Positions 1 to 12,700 of a stretch of 64,000 nt of DNA are shown here, one piece after another. A model generated the notes under the pieces. The model made no database searches and was not told the DNA's origin. It was given only the letters and a program-made list of their open reading frames with translations. Position 1 is the first letter of the stretch; each line of letters opens with the position of its first letter. Origin of the DNA: Triops longicaudatus (taxonomy: Eukaryota; Arthropoda; Branchiopoda; Notostraca; Triopsidae); contig JAGQDJ010000266.1 of assembly GCA_022885665.1 (NCBI GenBank), positions 56,957-120,956 of the forward strand, written 5' to 3'. The translations under genes were made by a program, and so were the position numbers.

Positions 1-3000
1 TGTTGTTTATGAAAGCTCATGTTTCTATATTTCCACAACGCACCATTTCCGTTCCTCTTGCCGCTGTACCAAGCTTTCCGGCAAAATTCCACCAAAGATC
101 TCAATCCATCACTTCTTCCAAAAAATGGAAGAAAGTCTACTGCATTTATCTCTTGGTTAAACATACATCGCAATGTCCAGTCTCACCGGAGATTTATGGG
201 TCATAAATTTGTCATGCAGTGACATCTCTTGGGGCCCAGTTTGGAGGGTAAAGTTTACCTTAATGATGTATTCCAACGTCGGTACCACAAATAATGTTAC
301 TTTTTTGGTAGGGTGAGGGGGTACGTTTCTGAAGGCAAAAGTTGGACAAACGTGAGGGTTCGCTAGGGTATTGGACTCAGTTTTACCAAACATACAGTCC
401 ATAACGTCGTAAGATTGGTGGTCGTAAGTTGTTGGCCTTTGGCGGTTTCAGTGCTTGGCGAGCGTGTCAGTAACGAAGGCGAGAATCCTTCCCCCGTTAT
501 GTGGGTGAATATCGGCTTAAGAATTAATATCCAGCTGGACTATGGGCGAAGCTCGACTACGTTGAGGCTTGAAGGCAAGAGAGAATGAGACGAAATCGAT
601 ACACGAAACCCCCTGCCCCCTCCCCCAAACCCTGTCTTTTCCGTACATCTTTGCGTTGGTTTGGTATTGTACCTCGATATTCAAGCAAATCCGTTGCGTT
701 CGTGTCTTCGATAGACACATAAGGGATGTGTGTGCCTTTCTCCTTTGTTATAGATCTCCGAAGGGGGTGTGGATGTGCTAAGTATCTGTCTACACCCCCT
801 TTTACCCCCTTTTTTAACTTTCCTTATAGGGTGCCACAAAGAAAGTGGGAACCTCGCCAGAACTTTTTTTCTTGGAGACTCTGTACGGTAACTTAGATGG
901 TTAGAAAACCTTTTGGGAGCCACGCCAGGTTCAGAAGGTAGTTGGGGGACTAGTAAATGCGAAACAATAGAATTCTTCCTCGAATTTTACGAGTTTGGGA
1001 GCCAAATAGCCGTTCTTTGGATTTGGACATTACTTATTTCTTCTTGTTTGACGAGGTCTTTGGAGACGGACGCTGAAGTTAATTCAGAGCGGTTCAGAAT
1101 GATGTTACCTTTTTCGGATAAGAGTGTCGGCGTGACATTTTGTTTCCCGGTGGGACGAGCTTATTGACAATAATTTATTTTTGTAATTTCTGCGAGTCCT
1201 TAGATCAGCTGTAGATATTATAAGGATAATGAGATTTTACGATGTTTCATTCATTCGTTGGAAGTGGTGAGCTTGTGGAACACATGAGTTGCTAACCCCG
1301 CCCCTTTAATGAATCAAGAGTTTTCGTGAGCTGAACAATGCATGCTGTTTATGTTCAAGTTTGGAAGAATTGATTGAGATACGTGCGCGCCAAAAGGATG
1401 CTGGATAGTCTTTAAAATGGGGTTAAAGGGTGAGCAAATGATGCAAGTGTACAAGAGGTGAAGAAATTGATTTTCGATGAGTGGACGCAGTAAAAATGTT
1501 AATGCTCTAGTCTTGCATCTGAATTTTTCTTTAGGTAGAGCTTGAATGTGTTGGAAATGTGAAAAGTTGGACGTTTAGGCAAATGACAGAATGTAAAGCA
1601 GGTGACGAAAATGAGATAAAAAGTAGCGAAGGGCTACTTTCTGCTGTCAAAAGCCTGAAGGGGTATTTTCATCAAAAGACATGAAAAACGATAAGAAGGA
1701 ATACGAGCTTTTTCTTGGAAATCGTCGTTTATCGGTTTTAAATTTTTCTGTCTATGACAAAGAATAACTTCGGGGCAGAATTTTTTCAGGACCTTTGGAA
1801 GAGAAACATTTGAATAACGTGTTTAGACTTCAGGAGTGAGATAAAGTTGGGATCAGAATGGGTCTTGAAGAGATGAGTTGTTCACTTTGTTGTCTGCTTA
1901 CCCCTGTCCTTTAGGGCTTCGAAAAGCAGAAGTTGTACAAAAAGTTAGGTGGGCCAAGTTTCGGCGGATCTGTTTTGTGCAAACTTGCCGGGATATCAGG
2001 GGGAATTCCTTAGTTTCATCGTTTCTTGGGAGTGAGAAAGGAGCAAATTCATTTTCTTTGTTGCTAGTGTGACGCGAATGTCAACGAGTTGTGAACAAAT
2101 GCACAGGCTGAAAAGTTTGATAGGAAAAATGTTAGTCTCCGGATCCTTTTGGTCTTTTCCACTTACAGGAAAGTAGCATGTTTTCTCTCTCAAGAAGAAG
2201 TTTTGGCGTTTTGTTGGCGTTTTTATGCAAAGGGAATTTGCCAGGAACTTTTCCTAGTTGAGTTTCTTGCAGCAGAGAATTTTTCAGAAGCTTTCTGAAG
2301 CTTTAATCTTGAGCTTAGAAGACTTCATACGACGCAGGTTTCTGATGCTTGAATTCTGTTTTGGGATTCTGGATTTTTGAAAGGAATATTTTTTGGTGCA
2401 CGTGTTATGTTACGTTGAGTCGCTTCTATTCCTGGCTTAAAATGAAATTCTTATAAGATTTATAAATCCAGAGTCATGTGTTCCATATTGTGGCGTGTGG
2501 CTTTACTATATTGGATGTATGAGAGACGGTTATGAGGTCCAAACCACGGAAGTATTCTTCTGGTTTGGTTGAACACGCTCTGTAGCGTGAATCGGGTCGA
2601 AGTGCGAAATTGCGTTACTCGGAAAGAAATGTTTATGCGTCACTGAGAAGTCAGGGATAGAAGTCAAATCGGGACACTTTTAGAGGCTAAATAACATTAG
2701 TCTGCGGAACGTACCAAGGAATATATAGCGTAATTTAGTAACATAGATCGAGTTTTGGTTAAAATGCCCGTATCTACGACAGGAATTCCTTTTAAATACT
2801 CAGACTGTTGCACTTGAAATGTTGTATATTAATGTGTTTTTGAGGCCTTTTGACTTTTCTCATTAGTTCACAGATGAGAACAGAACTCCAAGTCTTTATC
2901 GCTTGAACGAACGTAACACAGGAATTTACTTAACAGCTTGAGAAGCTTGTATTGCAAACATCTGTTCTAGAGATTATCGTAGAAAACCATGCATGGCTAT

Positions 3001-3860
3001 AGTCGTTTCCAACAATAGGGTTTAATTATCTCCATAATGAAGCCTGCTGCTATACTTAGCCCCTACCCGACTACCAGTAGTATATCGCAGGCCCTACTCA
3101 CGTCTTCCCTTGATACAGACCAACATGAATATATGTCAACTCTTCACATAAGGAGGATGTATAACAGTTTCTAGCCATCGTGCCTGGGTGAAAAAATTAG
3201 CGCTTATAAGCGTTACGGGACCCGTTTGTAGGAGAGAAATCGCTTCAAGATCGTGAAGTTTCCAGTAGTCCTGCTTAGTTATATTGAGCTCACATGGTTT
3301 CTTAAGAGACTGCGTGACGACAATTTGACCAGCATTCATGTATGACCCAAAGGGAGAATCGCGTGAAGAGGAACATTAGGATATTAGGTTATGTTTTCTC
3401 TTGACTCTTGGAGTCTCTCTCATCGGATTCCTCAGTAAGTAAACTATAATAACTAAACAAACGTTATTTGTTTGTCGCAATTTGGGTAATGCCCTACAAG
3501 CAAGTAATGTGAGTCTCCTACCACATCTTGTCTTCAATTTTTGAACAAGTAATTCCGGTTCCAAGCCTGGAAGTTCTAAGAAGTTAGGTACAGTACGTAA
3601 GCAATAGATTGTAGCTCCTTTGTTTATCTCTGTGCTTAAGCTTGGTGGCGGGCGGAAGCTTCTTAGCCTAAGTAAGCAAAGTAATCTTTAAAACTTGCTA
3701 CAAAAAGGAAACCATTACGAGCTTTTGTTTCAATCAAGCTTTTCTTTGAAGAAAAGAGAAGCTTGACAAGCTGTTTCTGTGTCTTTGTTGTGGTTTGTTA
3801 GCAGTTGTTGGCAACGGAGAAGGGGTAAGATTTGTACGACCTTTTTTGGTGGTATTGTCG
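1..3860. other. No gene recognised
   Basis: Both strands hold only short open frames without a recognisable domain or a consistent series of splice-flanked exons. The stretch is AT-rich with no clear repeat structure. It may be the upstream flank or a 5' intron of the adenylate cyclase gene, whose likely first coding exon lies just to the right. Confidence 0.5.
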
Positions 3861-4046
3861 TAACGTGTTTGTGATGTATTGATAAAGGAGCGGGTTGCTG
3901 GTAGCAGCAGTAGCGGTGGCGGCAAAAGTACAAGCACGCGGAGTGCTTCCTTACGTCAGCACCGGAGTGGCGCAGGCGTGGGGAATGGCGGTGTCCCGAG
4001 TTCCATTTCGGTGGCAGCCTCAAGTGTGGTCAGTTTGGGTTTTTCC

Positions 4047-4202
4047 ATGTCCTCGGTGGCGGAACCAACCACCCCGGGACCGTTGGGATCAGCGTGTTCC
4101 GGGAGCCAGCCTTCGGTGCCCCCCCGAAAGTCCAATTGGGAAGTTATTGAACATTATCACAAATCCGGACTTCATGGGACTTCGTCTATCAGCAAAGAAA
4201 AG
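4047..4202 (+). CDS. Candidate N-terminal exon of the adenylate cyclase
   Basis: From a stop at 3861 an open frame rich in Ser, Gly, Ala and Pro runs to about 4227. It stands out as GC-rich and coding-like against AT-rich flanks. The first in-frame ATG is at 4047, though an upstream exon could also splice in. Vertebrate AC5/AC6 have just such a low-complexity cytoplasmic N-terminus. There is no good GT donor in the right phase. The phase-0 join to the next exon at 6713 needs a GC donor (AAG then GCGAGT, at 4203). Assignment to the cyclase is inference from position, composition and phase. It could also be an unrelated short gene. Confidence 0.4.
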
Positions 4203-6712
4203 GCGAGTTGTAATTTTTATGTACATTAAAAATTGTGGTTAATTTTGTTCGGGGTTTGCCATTGACGAACTCATGAGAAAAAAAAAGTTGTCTGCAACGG
4301 GTTGGAAGGGTCAAAAGGACTCAATAGTGTGGAGGGATTTAGCACGCCTTGAAGGTCGCTTTTGGGAATGAACACGTGAGGCTTAGCTAGTTTTGTAACT
4401 TGCTGGGAATTCCAGGAGGCTTTCCCACTATAAAGGTTGAAGAAGACAGAAGAATCGATAGGGAGGCTGGTGTACATAGTACGTGTTAGTTGTGTCCACA
4501 TGAGGGACGAGGGCTTTTACCATTTCGGAGATAGATTAACAAGGAGAAGGGAAATAGGGAGAAGAAAAGGACCAAAGAATTAGCTTTTGTGTCGCCTGGA
4601 AAAGGAAAAGTAACTGAAGGAATTTTCTTGGAATGAAATTAATTGCCATTCAGGAAAAGATGTTCCGGGGAGATTTTGGGTGAGCAAGTCTTCTAACGCA
4701 CGAGGCATACGGGTGAGCAAATCTTTATGTACCGTACAAATGGCTCCAAAAATCATTCCGATCCTTCAGTTTTTTACTCGTTTATAAGTTGTCATCTACA
4801 TTGAAAAGCTATTCCGAAATATTGAACACTAGTGATTTAACTCGCACGGAAGCTAGCGTAAGTTGTCGCGACATATTGCTGCAAACTATGGGACGAAGAC
4901 TTACTAATTATCGCAGAAGCCGTAGGAGATTTCTCCAGTCCTTGCTGTGTTTATGTAAATATTACTACAAAGTTCTGTTGCCCGGGTTTTGACATAGCTA
5001 CTGCAAAACTATACCAAAGTGTTGGAAATATAAGTAAACGTTAATTGTTACGCTCTGAGAGCACAGTTTTGAACTTAAAAAATATTTTATGTAACTGCAC
5101 ATACTGTATAACTTTCATTGATTTATTGTGTTCTCTGGTAAATCCAAAAAATAAAATTTCCGAAAAAAAACGGGTAATAAAGTTGTACCTAAATTAAAAC
5201 GATTGAGGATACTTTCTCTTAAAATCCGTTGCGCAGAAATTTGTTCCTGTACATTGCAAAATTATCTACCGAAGGTACTGGAGCTTTTCGTTTCCACTCC
5301 AACTGCACCATTGCATTACTTTCTAGAAAAGTCTAAATACGTCGTCTATTTTAAAAGCAGCCCACACATTTTGTCCAATTACTGCTCAATTTCAGCCAAA
5401 TTACTTCCATCTTTCTTCACTCCACAAGTTTACTCTTGAACCGTGTGTTCTATTCTTTGTGCTCCTTTATACTAGCTACAGTAAAAATTCAGCGACATTC
5501 CTCTGAGGAAATAGAAATTCTGCCAAATTACAGCCTAGAGCACGGGCAGCTGGTTCGCTGGAGTTTTCTACCTTGATACCACAAAATGTTTTTCTATTAA
5601 GCCTTTCCCTATTGTTCTCCCGAACTCGAGTACGAGGTTTCTGTGTGCTCACAGCAATATTTCCAAACGCTAATGGCGCGTACATAAGCGAGAACACATA
5701 ACTGCAAATGAGAGCATTGCCAGATTGGTGCAGTCTTTTTCTCGGTCTGGCCTTGCAGCTATGTAAGAATTCAATAAGTGTAGTGGTAGTTGGTCAGTCC
5801 AAACCTTTGCTGACACGAGTAAAAATGGCGCAACTTATTGTCGTGTTTTGTTGCCAAATAGCCACCTTTTCTACCTTAAAACACAAATCAGTATTGACAC
5901 CGCGAAAACTATACGCGGAGTTTCGGCATATTTACCCTTAATTGCTCCTAATAGTTGGAAGAATTTAATAAAAAATTTTATGAATGCTCATGTGACGTCG
6001 TTTACCAGCTCTTACTTACTATTTTGCGTCAGCTGCTAAGCCGGGCCTTATAACTGGAACGTGCCTGATAGCAAAGCGTCCCACCATAATGTTCAATAGA
6101 AATATCTATATCTATAGAAATAACCGCTACTTGTAAAGGTGAAATTTAAAACTCTTTTGATCATGTAAAAAATCACATTTCTTTCGAGAATTGCTAAAAA
6201 CGTGGAAGCTCTATTCGTTTCAGGAAGCTTCAAAACTCTTAACTGTGTTTCTTAGCAATTTTATTTTTCTTTTTATTTAATGACTTACAGTGAATTGTTT
6301 GGAGACTCCAGGGCTGGCCGCAAAGTTTTCGTTTGCGTACACCTTCACTATTTATTTCCAGCCAGACTTTGGTTTCCTTATTCAGTCTCTTGGGAAACGA
6401 ATATTTCTGCAAGGAAAGCTAGGCAGCCCCACGGAAAAAGTTTAAATTAACGAAGGCAATTTGGTGCCAAGTTTTTTTTTTTTTTTTTTTTTTTTTTTTC
6501 CTACGCATGTCGTCAGCGAAAAAGTTTTTAGCCCAACAAGTTCTTCTCGAAAGATGTCGAGGAAAGTATACATCGTGTCTCGTTTTTTTGCGTTGACGTG
6601 TGAAAGACTCGAGACGGTTCGTTAAGCAATAGAAAATGTAAAAAAATAACTAATGATCTTCGTGTTCTTTTTGTTGGGTATTTTAATGGATGGATTTTTC
6701 CTCGGAAAACAG

Positions 6713-9700
6713 GAAGAAGTATCGGCAAGTCGTGAAGATCAAGAGTCGATCTTATTGGAAGACCCTCAAACCGCTGGTTGGCGATGTTTCCGAGTCTTAC
6801 GCCGCGTGTTTCGTTCCCACCAGTTCAAGAATGTCCACGTGGAAGCATTATATCAACGCTATTTCTTGCGGATGAACCAGAACAACCTTTCCAGCCTCCT
6901 GGGTGTGCTCATTCTCTTGGTTTCGACCTTGTCGCTGCTTTATTACACCTTAGGCGGGGAAGACGACGTCTTTCAAAGCATCACGTTAGGCTTATTTGCA
7001 CTGTTGTACCTGGGATTGGAAATTGCCGTCACGCGGGCCCTTCTCAATGAAGTGTATCTCATTGTTTTCTCGTACGTGGTGCTAGGCTCGTTTGTGGGCA
7101 TCGAAATTGTCCTGTGCTTAGATCCCGGACGAAATACCGGGATCATTACCGGTGCGTGGAGCACCGTGTTCTTCATCTACGTGACTTATACTTTCCTGCC
7201 CTTACATGTAAGGGAATCAATGGCCTGTGGAGTCGCGTTAGCTATTACACAAATGACCTGCGCATCCAGCGTGAATTCGGATGATAATTTACTCTGGCAA
7301 CAGGTAAATAAATACTTACTCTCTTCAGTATGCTTAGCATATTTGTATTGCTGAAATCCGTAATATAATGCAGAAACATCAGCGCCAAGATACCTTAAGC
7401 TTTTAAGTTAGTATTATTTTTTTAAATCTTTAGCATTAGTCATTCGTTAAGCATTTATCTTTTATTAGGCCTCTAGCTTGAAAACTAAAATAATTTGAAT
7501 GGTGCATTCCTTACATGTGATGGGAGTTTTTATAGAGTGTTTCAAGGTAACAAAATTTTCAGAGTTCACAGAAAAAATGGCCCATATCAAAGTAAAGAAT
7601 TGAGCCGTAAAACTTTTTGAATATATTGTAAAATGCTTTAATACCTAGAATGGTTACAATTTACTCTGAAAGCTGTTTAATGTCAAACTTTGTGCAGAAG
7701 TAAAAAGCTTTAATCAAGAAGCTTTTACACTGTAGAATCTTAATGACTAACGAACTCAAATGTAACTTTAAACCTTTTTATGACCTAATTCTCATTAATA
7801 GAAGAGAAAGGAAGTTTCGAGCTTTAAGAACCGGTTGAAGAAATTGTTGCAGCTATTTTTCCAGGTCATTACTCAATTAGTGATGCCAAAATGCGCATTT
7901 CCTTGTCTTATCTTCCTTCTCACAGAAAAATTTGTCGAATGTATTACACCTGGCTGAAATAACACCATGTTTTCAACGTGAATTTGAACTTTTATGCTGC
8001 GCATAGTATTTCTGCATCTTACAACGATATATAACTTCAGAATGAGGGTGAATTACTCTTGTGCCACTTTCTAAGAAATTTCTTAAGTGAGCTTCTTAAA
8101 ACTGTAAGCAACTCCACTGCTAAATTACTACAGTTTTAATTACAGTAATATTTCCAGAGTTATTCATTTTTTGACATTTTAAGAGGAAATCTTCCCTGTT
8201 TTACTCCGTACTTCATTGTGAAAAATTGAATAAGTGAGTACGACGTTGCTTCTACTAGAAAATGTGTTGTTTCTTTTGACACCATTAGCATTATCTTTAC
8301 AGTGTGTTCTTTCTAAGAGAATATGAACTGCTCCTAAGTAGTGAACCAGACTTTTTGCATTATGACAACAGTTTCATTTTGATATTGTGCCAAAATTGAA
8401 ATGTGGATAGAGCATATTTTCATAAGAAATTCCACTGGTGGTAGAAACAAGAAGATAAAGCAAACGCCATATTAGCACGTATTATCGTTATTGAAGTGGG
8501 CGTAATGGTTCCCTATCGATTAACCGTTTTGCCTCCTAAAATTTCCCCCACATGCCAAGGACGGGGTGTTTCATTACCATGAAACTTTATTTGCTCGCCG
8601 TGCTGCTAAAAGACATCCAATTTGTAGACTCATTTGCATGACGAGTAAAAATTCAAGAAGTTTCTCACTTGACTTGGAAGAAGTTTCTGGAAGCCATCAA
8701 TGATGAGCTCAGGGCCCCACATCTTTCTGTCACTTACTAACTTAAAAACCCTTCTTTCGTCCTCGTGTCACAGCCGTAGCGCCGTTGGACTTCTTGCTCA
8801 TGAATTGGAGTACCTCCGGTCCGTAAAAGCGAGGGGAGACATGATTTGAAAGTGGTGCTAAAACTTGCAGCTTTACCTCCTTGCTCGTACAGAGCTTTTC
8901 TCATAGCTCTAGTCCCCACAACGCTGAGTGGGTACTTTTGTAACTATAAAACTCCGCCTATCGTGTTATTGCAAGACGAAATCTGGTCAGTAAATCACTC
9001 TGAAACCGCTTGGTTGGTAAAAACGCGCCCTGCACCTCCGTGGTCAGCCCATTTTTCTTTAGGTTGAAACTTTTATTTCCTCGGGAAGACCCGCAAAAAG
9101 TCCCCGAAAGTAAACGTTGAAATGTTGGATTTCGTATGATGTCATGAACTTCTGGAATGTTTGTTCAAGCAGGACAAAAGTACATGATTAATTGGTTTTA
9201 AGACATATGCATATATATTTGGAGTGAAAGAGGTATAGAAATACTCAGGGCGAACGGGAAAGGAGCCAGTAATAGTCAAAACTTCCAAAAGAGTCACACC
9301 ACCGTTTTTAAACCATGTTTATGGGTATTTAAGCATTGCTCGAACAAATGTTTCACTTTTTACTCAATCTTGTATTAAATACATTGTATAAGAACGTTAG
9401 GTACTATTTAGTATTATAGAAATATCCGAGTCGTCAAGTGTCGTAGGAAGTTTCAAACCTACAGTGTACAGTCTTTTATGAACTGGCCTTTTTTGAACGC
9501 CGGCTTAGGGCTGTTTCTCTTGGGAAAGGTACAGTATTCTGTTAATCTCAGTAAAATGGACGCAAATTTCTGTTGCACTGGTTAAGCACAGCTTAACGAA
9601 GCTTCATCTTGCCCGTTTTAACTTAATAGCTCACTTTTTAGAGAGTAGTAGTCCGAGAAGATCGTGAAAATCTCGAAGCCAATTGACGTCCAGAGCTCGG

Positions 9701-12700
9701 CGCATCAGCTCTAACGATAAACCCACATAGGAATATTATTTTTGAGCAATTTCGCTTTATTTGCTTTGTGTGACATTAAGTCTCTTGGGTAGTGCATGGA
9801 GTACAACAGTGTATTAGAAAGGAACATAAAAAACTAGCTACATAAATATTCTAAAAAGTTTCAAAGAAATTAAAAAGGATCATGCAATCAAACTTTGAAA
9901 TAAAGGATACAGATTCATCTGTGCCATGTGCAAAAAAAAATATTCAAACCTTAAAAGAAACTATATTAAATAATCTGGCTCGTATTGAATGTTAAAATAT
10001 CGCTCCACTTAGGGACAAAATGCAAATAAAAAGTTCCATTTCTGCGAACTCACAAGATTAATGACGACTTATGTACAAAATGACTGTACGAAATGATATA
10101 GTTTTCTAAGTTAGAAATTTGTAAAGCTAGACAGGTTTAACCAAAGTTCCTACTGATTTTACAAAGAAACACAAGCATTATAAAGAGCATTGCACTTAAT
10201 AATGTTTTGTGGCTCAAAATCGTCCAAACGGAAGTCAGATTGCATTTACTAAGATACAATCCAAGTCTTAGTAGTCGTCAGCTTTTAATCCCAAAGCTAG
10301 CATTTTTTCCCAACCAAAGCTAATTAAAAATAAAGAAACCCCTACGTAGTTCGACTTATTTTAATATACTAAACTGAGGCGCGTATACAGACTATAGAAA
10401 AGTTAATTAACCGTTAATTAACACTTATAAAGGATCGAGGGGGTGCAACAAACATGGCTCATGCCTGATCCCCTGAAGTAATTAGAAAAAAGTTAATGAA
10501 AAAGCTGGGTTAGTTACATTAGGTTAACTTAGGTTAGGTTTGTTAACTACGTCTAGAATACGTTTAGGTGTAAATATTTTTTTTAACGAAAAATAAAACG
10601 AAACCCCAGTCTGGTCTCTAATCTCCCTGAACCAAAAACCTGGTTCGACCTACGGCCCTGACGAAAGGGAAAAGTATACTGAAAAATTATCGGAAATTGT
10701 GATGTATAATAAAAAGAAAAATAAAAGCTTATGTCATCGTGCGTAAGACATATTCTATTATGACTTCACTTACTTTACAAGGTCAGTCTTTATGTTACAT
10801 TTGTAGTTGATTTCATATAGTTGATTTGCATGAAACCCCACCTGACTTGAACTCACGTGGAGAAGCTTTCCTCCATGGAAGCAAATCACTTTTGAAGCGG
10901 GCCTTGAATCATTGATCTTGGCTAGAAGTTGGCATTTTAGTGTGACTGAGACTTCCACGTTGGTTTTTACGCCCAAATGTACCGTTCGATTTTCTCTAGC
11001 GTATCATGGTCTCGTGAGAAATAGATGGAAAATGTTGCGAAAAGTCAAAAGAGAGGTTAGGAATGTTGAAAAGCGCTTGGATTCTAATGTTGTGGCATCG
11101 AGCAATCTATAATCTTCGTGGAGTTCTTTGATATTCCGCTACATTACAAGGCTCACCCCAGATTTTTTTCGGTCGTAAAGCTTGGATGACATTTAAGCCA
11201 TGCTTAGTTGCGATTGCGAAGGTTGGATGTAAAACCTAGAAAATCATCGGGGTAATGTGAGTAGGTGCTTATTATTATGGCAACAAAGTTGAGTAAAGCT
11301 AATAGATGTTTTCTGATACATAGAATAAGTTATTTCAAGTGACTAGTGTGCAACTTTAGTGGTACACAATAAGTAGCTTACGAACTTCACATAAAAAATG
11401 AAGTCTTTCGAACCAGTACATGTGCCCTCTGTTGCCCGTGGTCTATTAACAGACTATATTCTTGCCCCTAGTTTAAGGTCCAAGTGGCATAATAAGCACT
11501 TCCCTGTCACGATTCTTTATTGATCTTTACAACTACCCTACGCTATTACACGGTACAATGTTGAGGACGTAACTGTCCCACGACCCAATTAGATGCCTCA
11601 GGGTACCACCAATGGCGCCTTTTCACGGCGTCTAGATGGGCTCTGGCCAAAATTTCCTGCAATCTTTTTTTATCTATCAAATACCTTATTTTAGTGGTGT
11701 GCCGTTAGTTAAGTTAGTCTACTCAAACTGTAGTACGAAAATCTCATGTAATTCTTTCAATCCTTTTGTTGTGGTGAAAAGGTTACCGCCAATGGCGTGG
11801 TGTTCCTTTGTGCAAACTTGGCGGGAATATTTACCCAGTACCCCAGTGAGGTAGCGCAACGGTTGGCGTTTCTGGAAACACGCCAATGTATTGAAGCTCG
11901 CATCAGCATCCAGCGTGAAAACCAACAGCAGGTATGCAACATTCTTTACAACATTGCTTTTAATAAAATTGGTCACAATGGAGAAAGGAATACTTGCATA
12001 TGAAAACAATAGGGCATTCTTTTACTACCCTGTAAGGAATAAGTATTTTGGTTGTAAAGATTTTCAAAAAGGGTTAAAGGAAGTAAACGAGAATAACTGA
12101 GAGATAAAATACCCCGCTATTTTGCAATTTCTGAGCGTTCCAGCGATTCAAGCGTCTTTCGTTTTTGTGCTGGAAAACACTTTGAATATTAAAGGTCTTC
12201 AACGTTACCAAATCTCATCAGGCTTACTCTCGGAAGCAGGAAGTTGAAAAGTGGTTGGTCCTACAAATTTCATGAAATGTTGAAGCGAATCCGGCTTAGC
12301 CCGGGTAGATAAAATTATAGTTGAGAAGTTCAAGGAGAAGAAGATATTGTACTAGTTTCCATGAAAGCACGAAATTGCTCTCAGTTAGTAAATCACATAT
12401 TGCAGTAGACTTCATTAACTTCATTTTCCTTCTTAATGCAGCTAAATTAGCCTTCAATGCTTTATGAAACTTTTTTGTTTAACATTTTAAGCTGGAAAAT
12501 AAGCTATAGAAAAAAAATCGAGATTTTCCCAAATATTACGTCGAATTTTGCATCAAGTCATATTTGAAACTGTAGCCGTATTATTTCCATAAACAGTGGT
12601 GATCTGCGCAACGAAGGCGCGCTATGGGAAGGAAAACAAAAAGCCTCGTACAGCGAATCGCGAAAAGGCACTGACAAGTTTGTCAAAGGGAAAAAATGAA

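Noticed and set aside
6471..6499. Long T-run before the first main cyclase exon
   Set aside because: A simple homopolymer in an intron. Nothing shows it is a retroposon tail.
6653..6712. Upstream ATG of the first cyclase frame, adding about 20 hydrophobic residues
   Set aside because: The stretch ends in a good acceptor (TTTTTCCTCGGAAAACAG), and the extra residues do not resemble a cyclase N-terminus. It is more likely intron.
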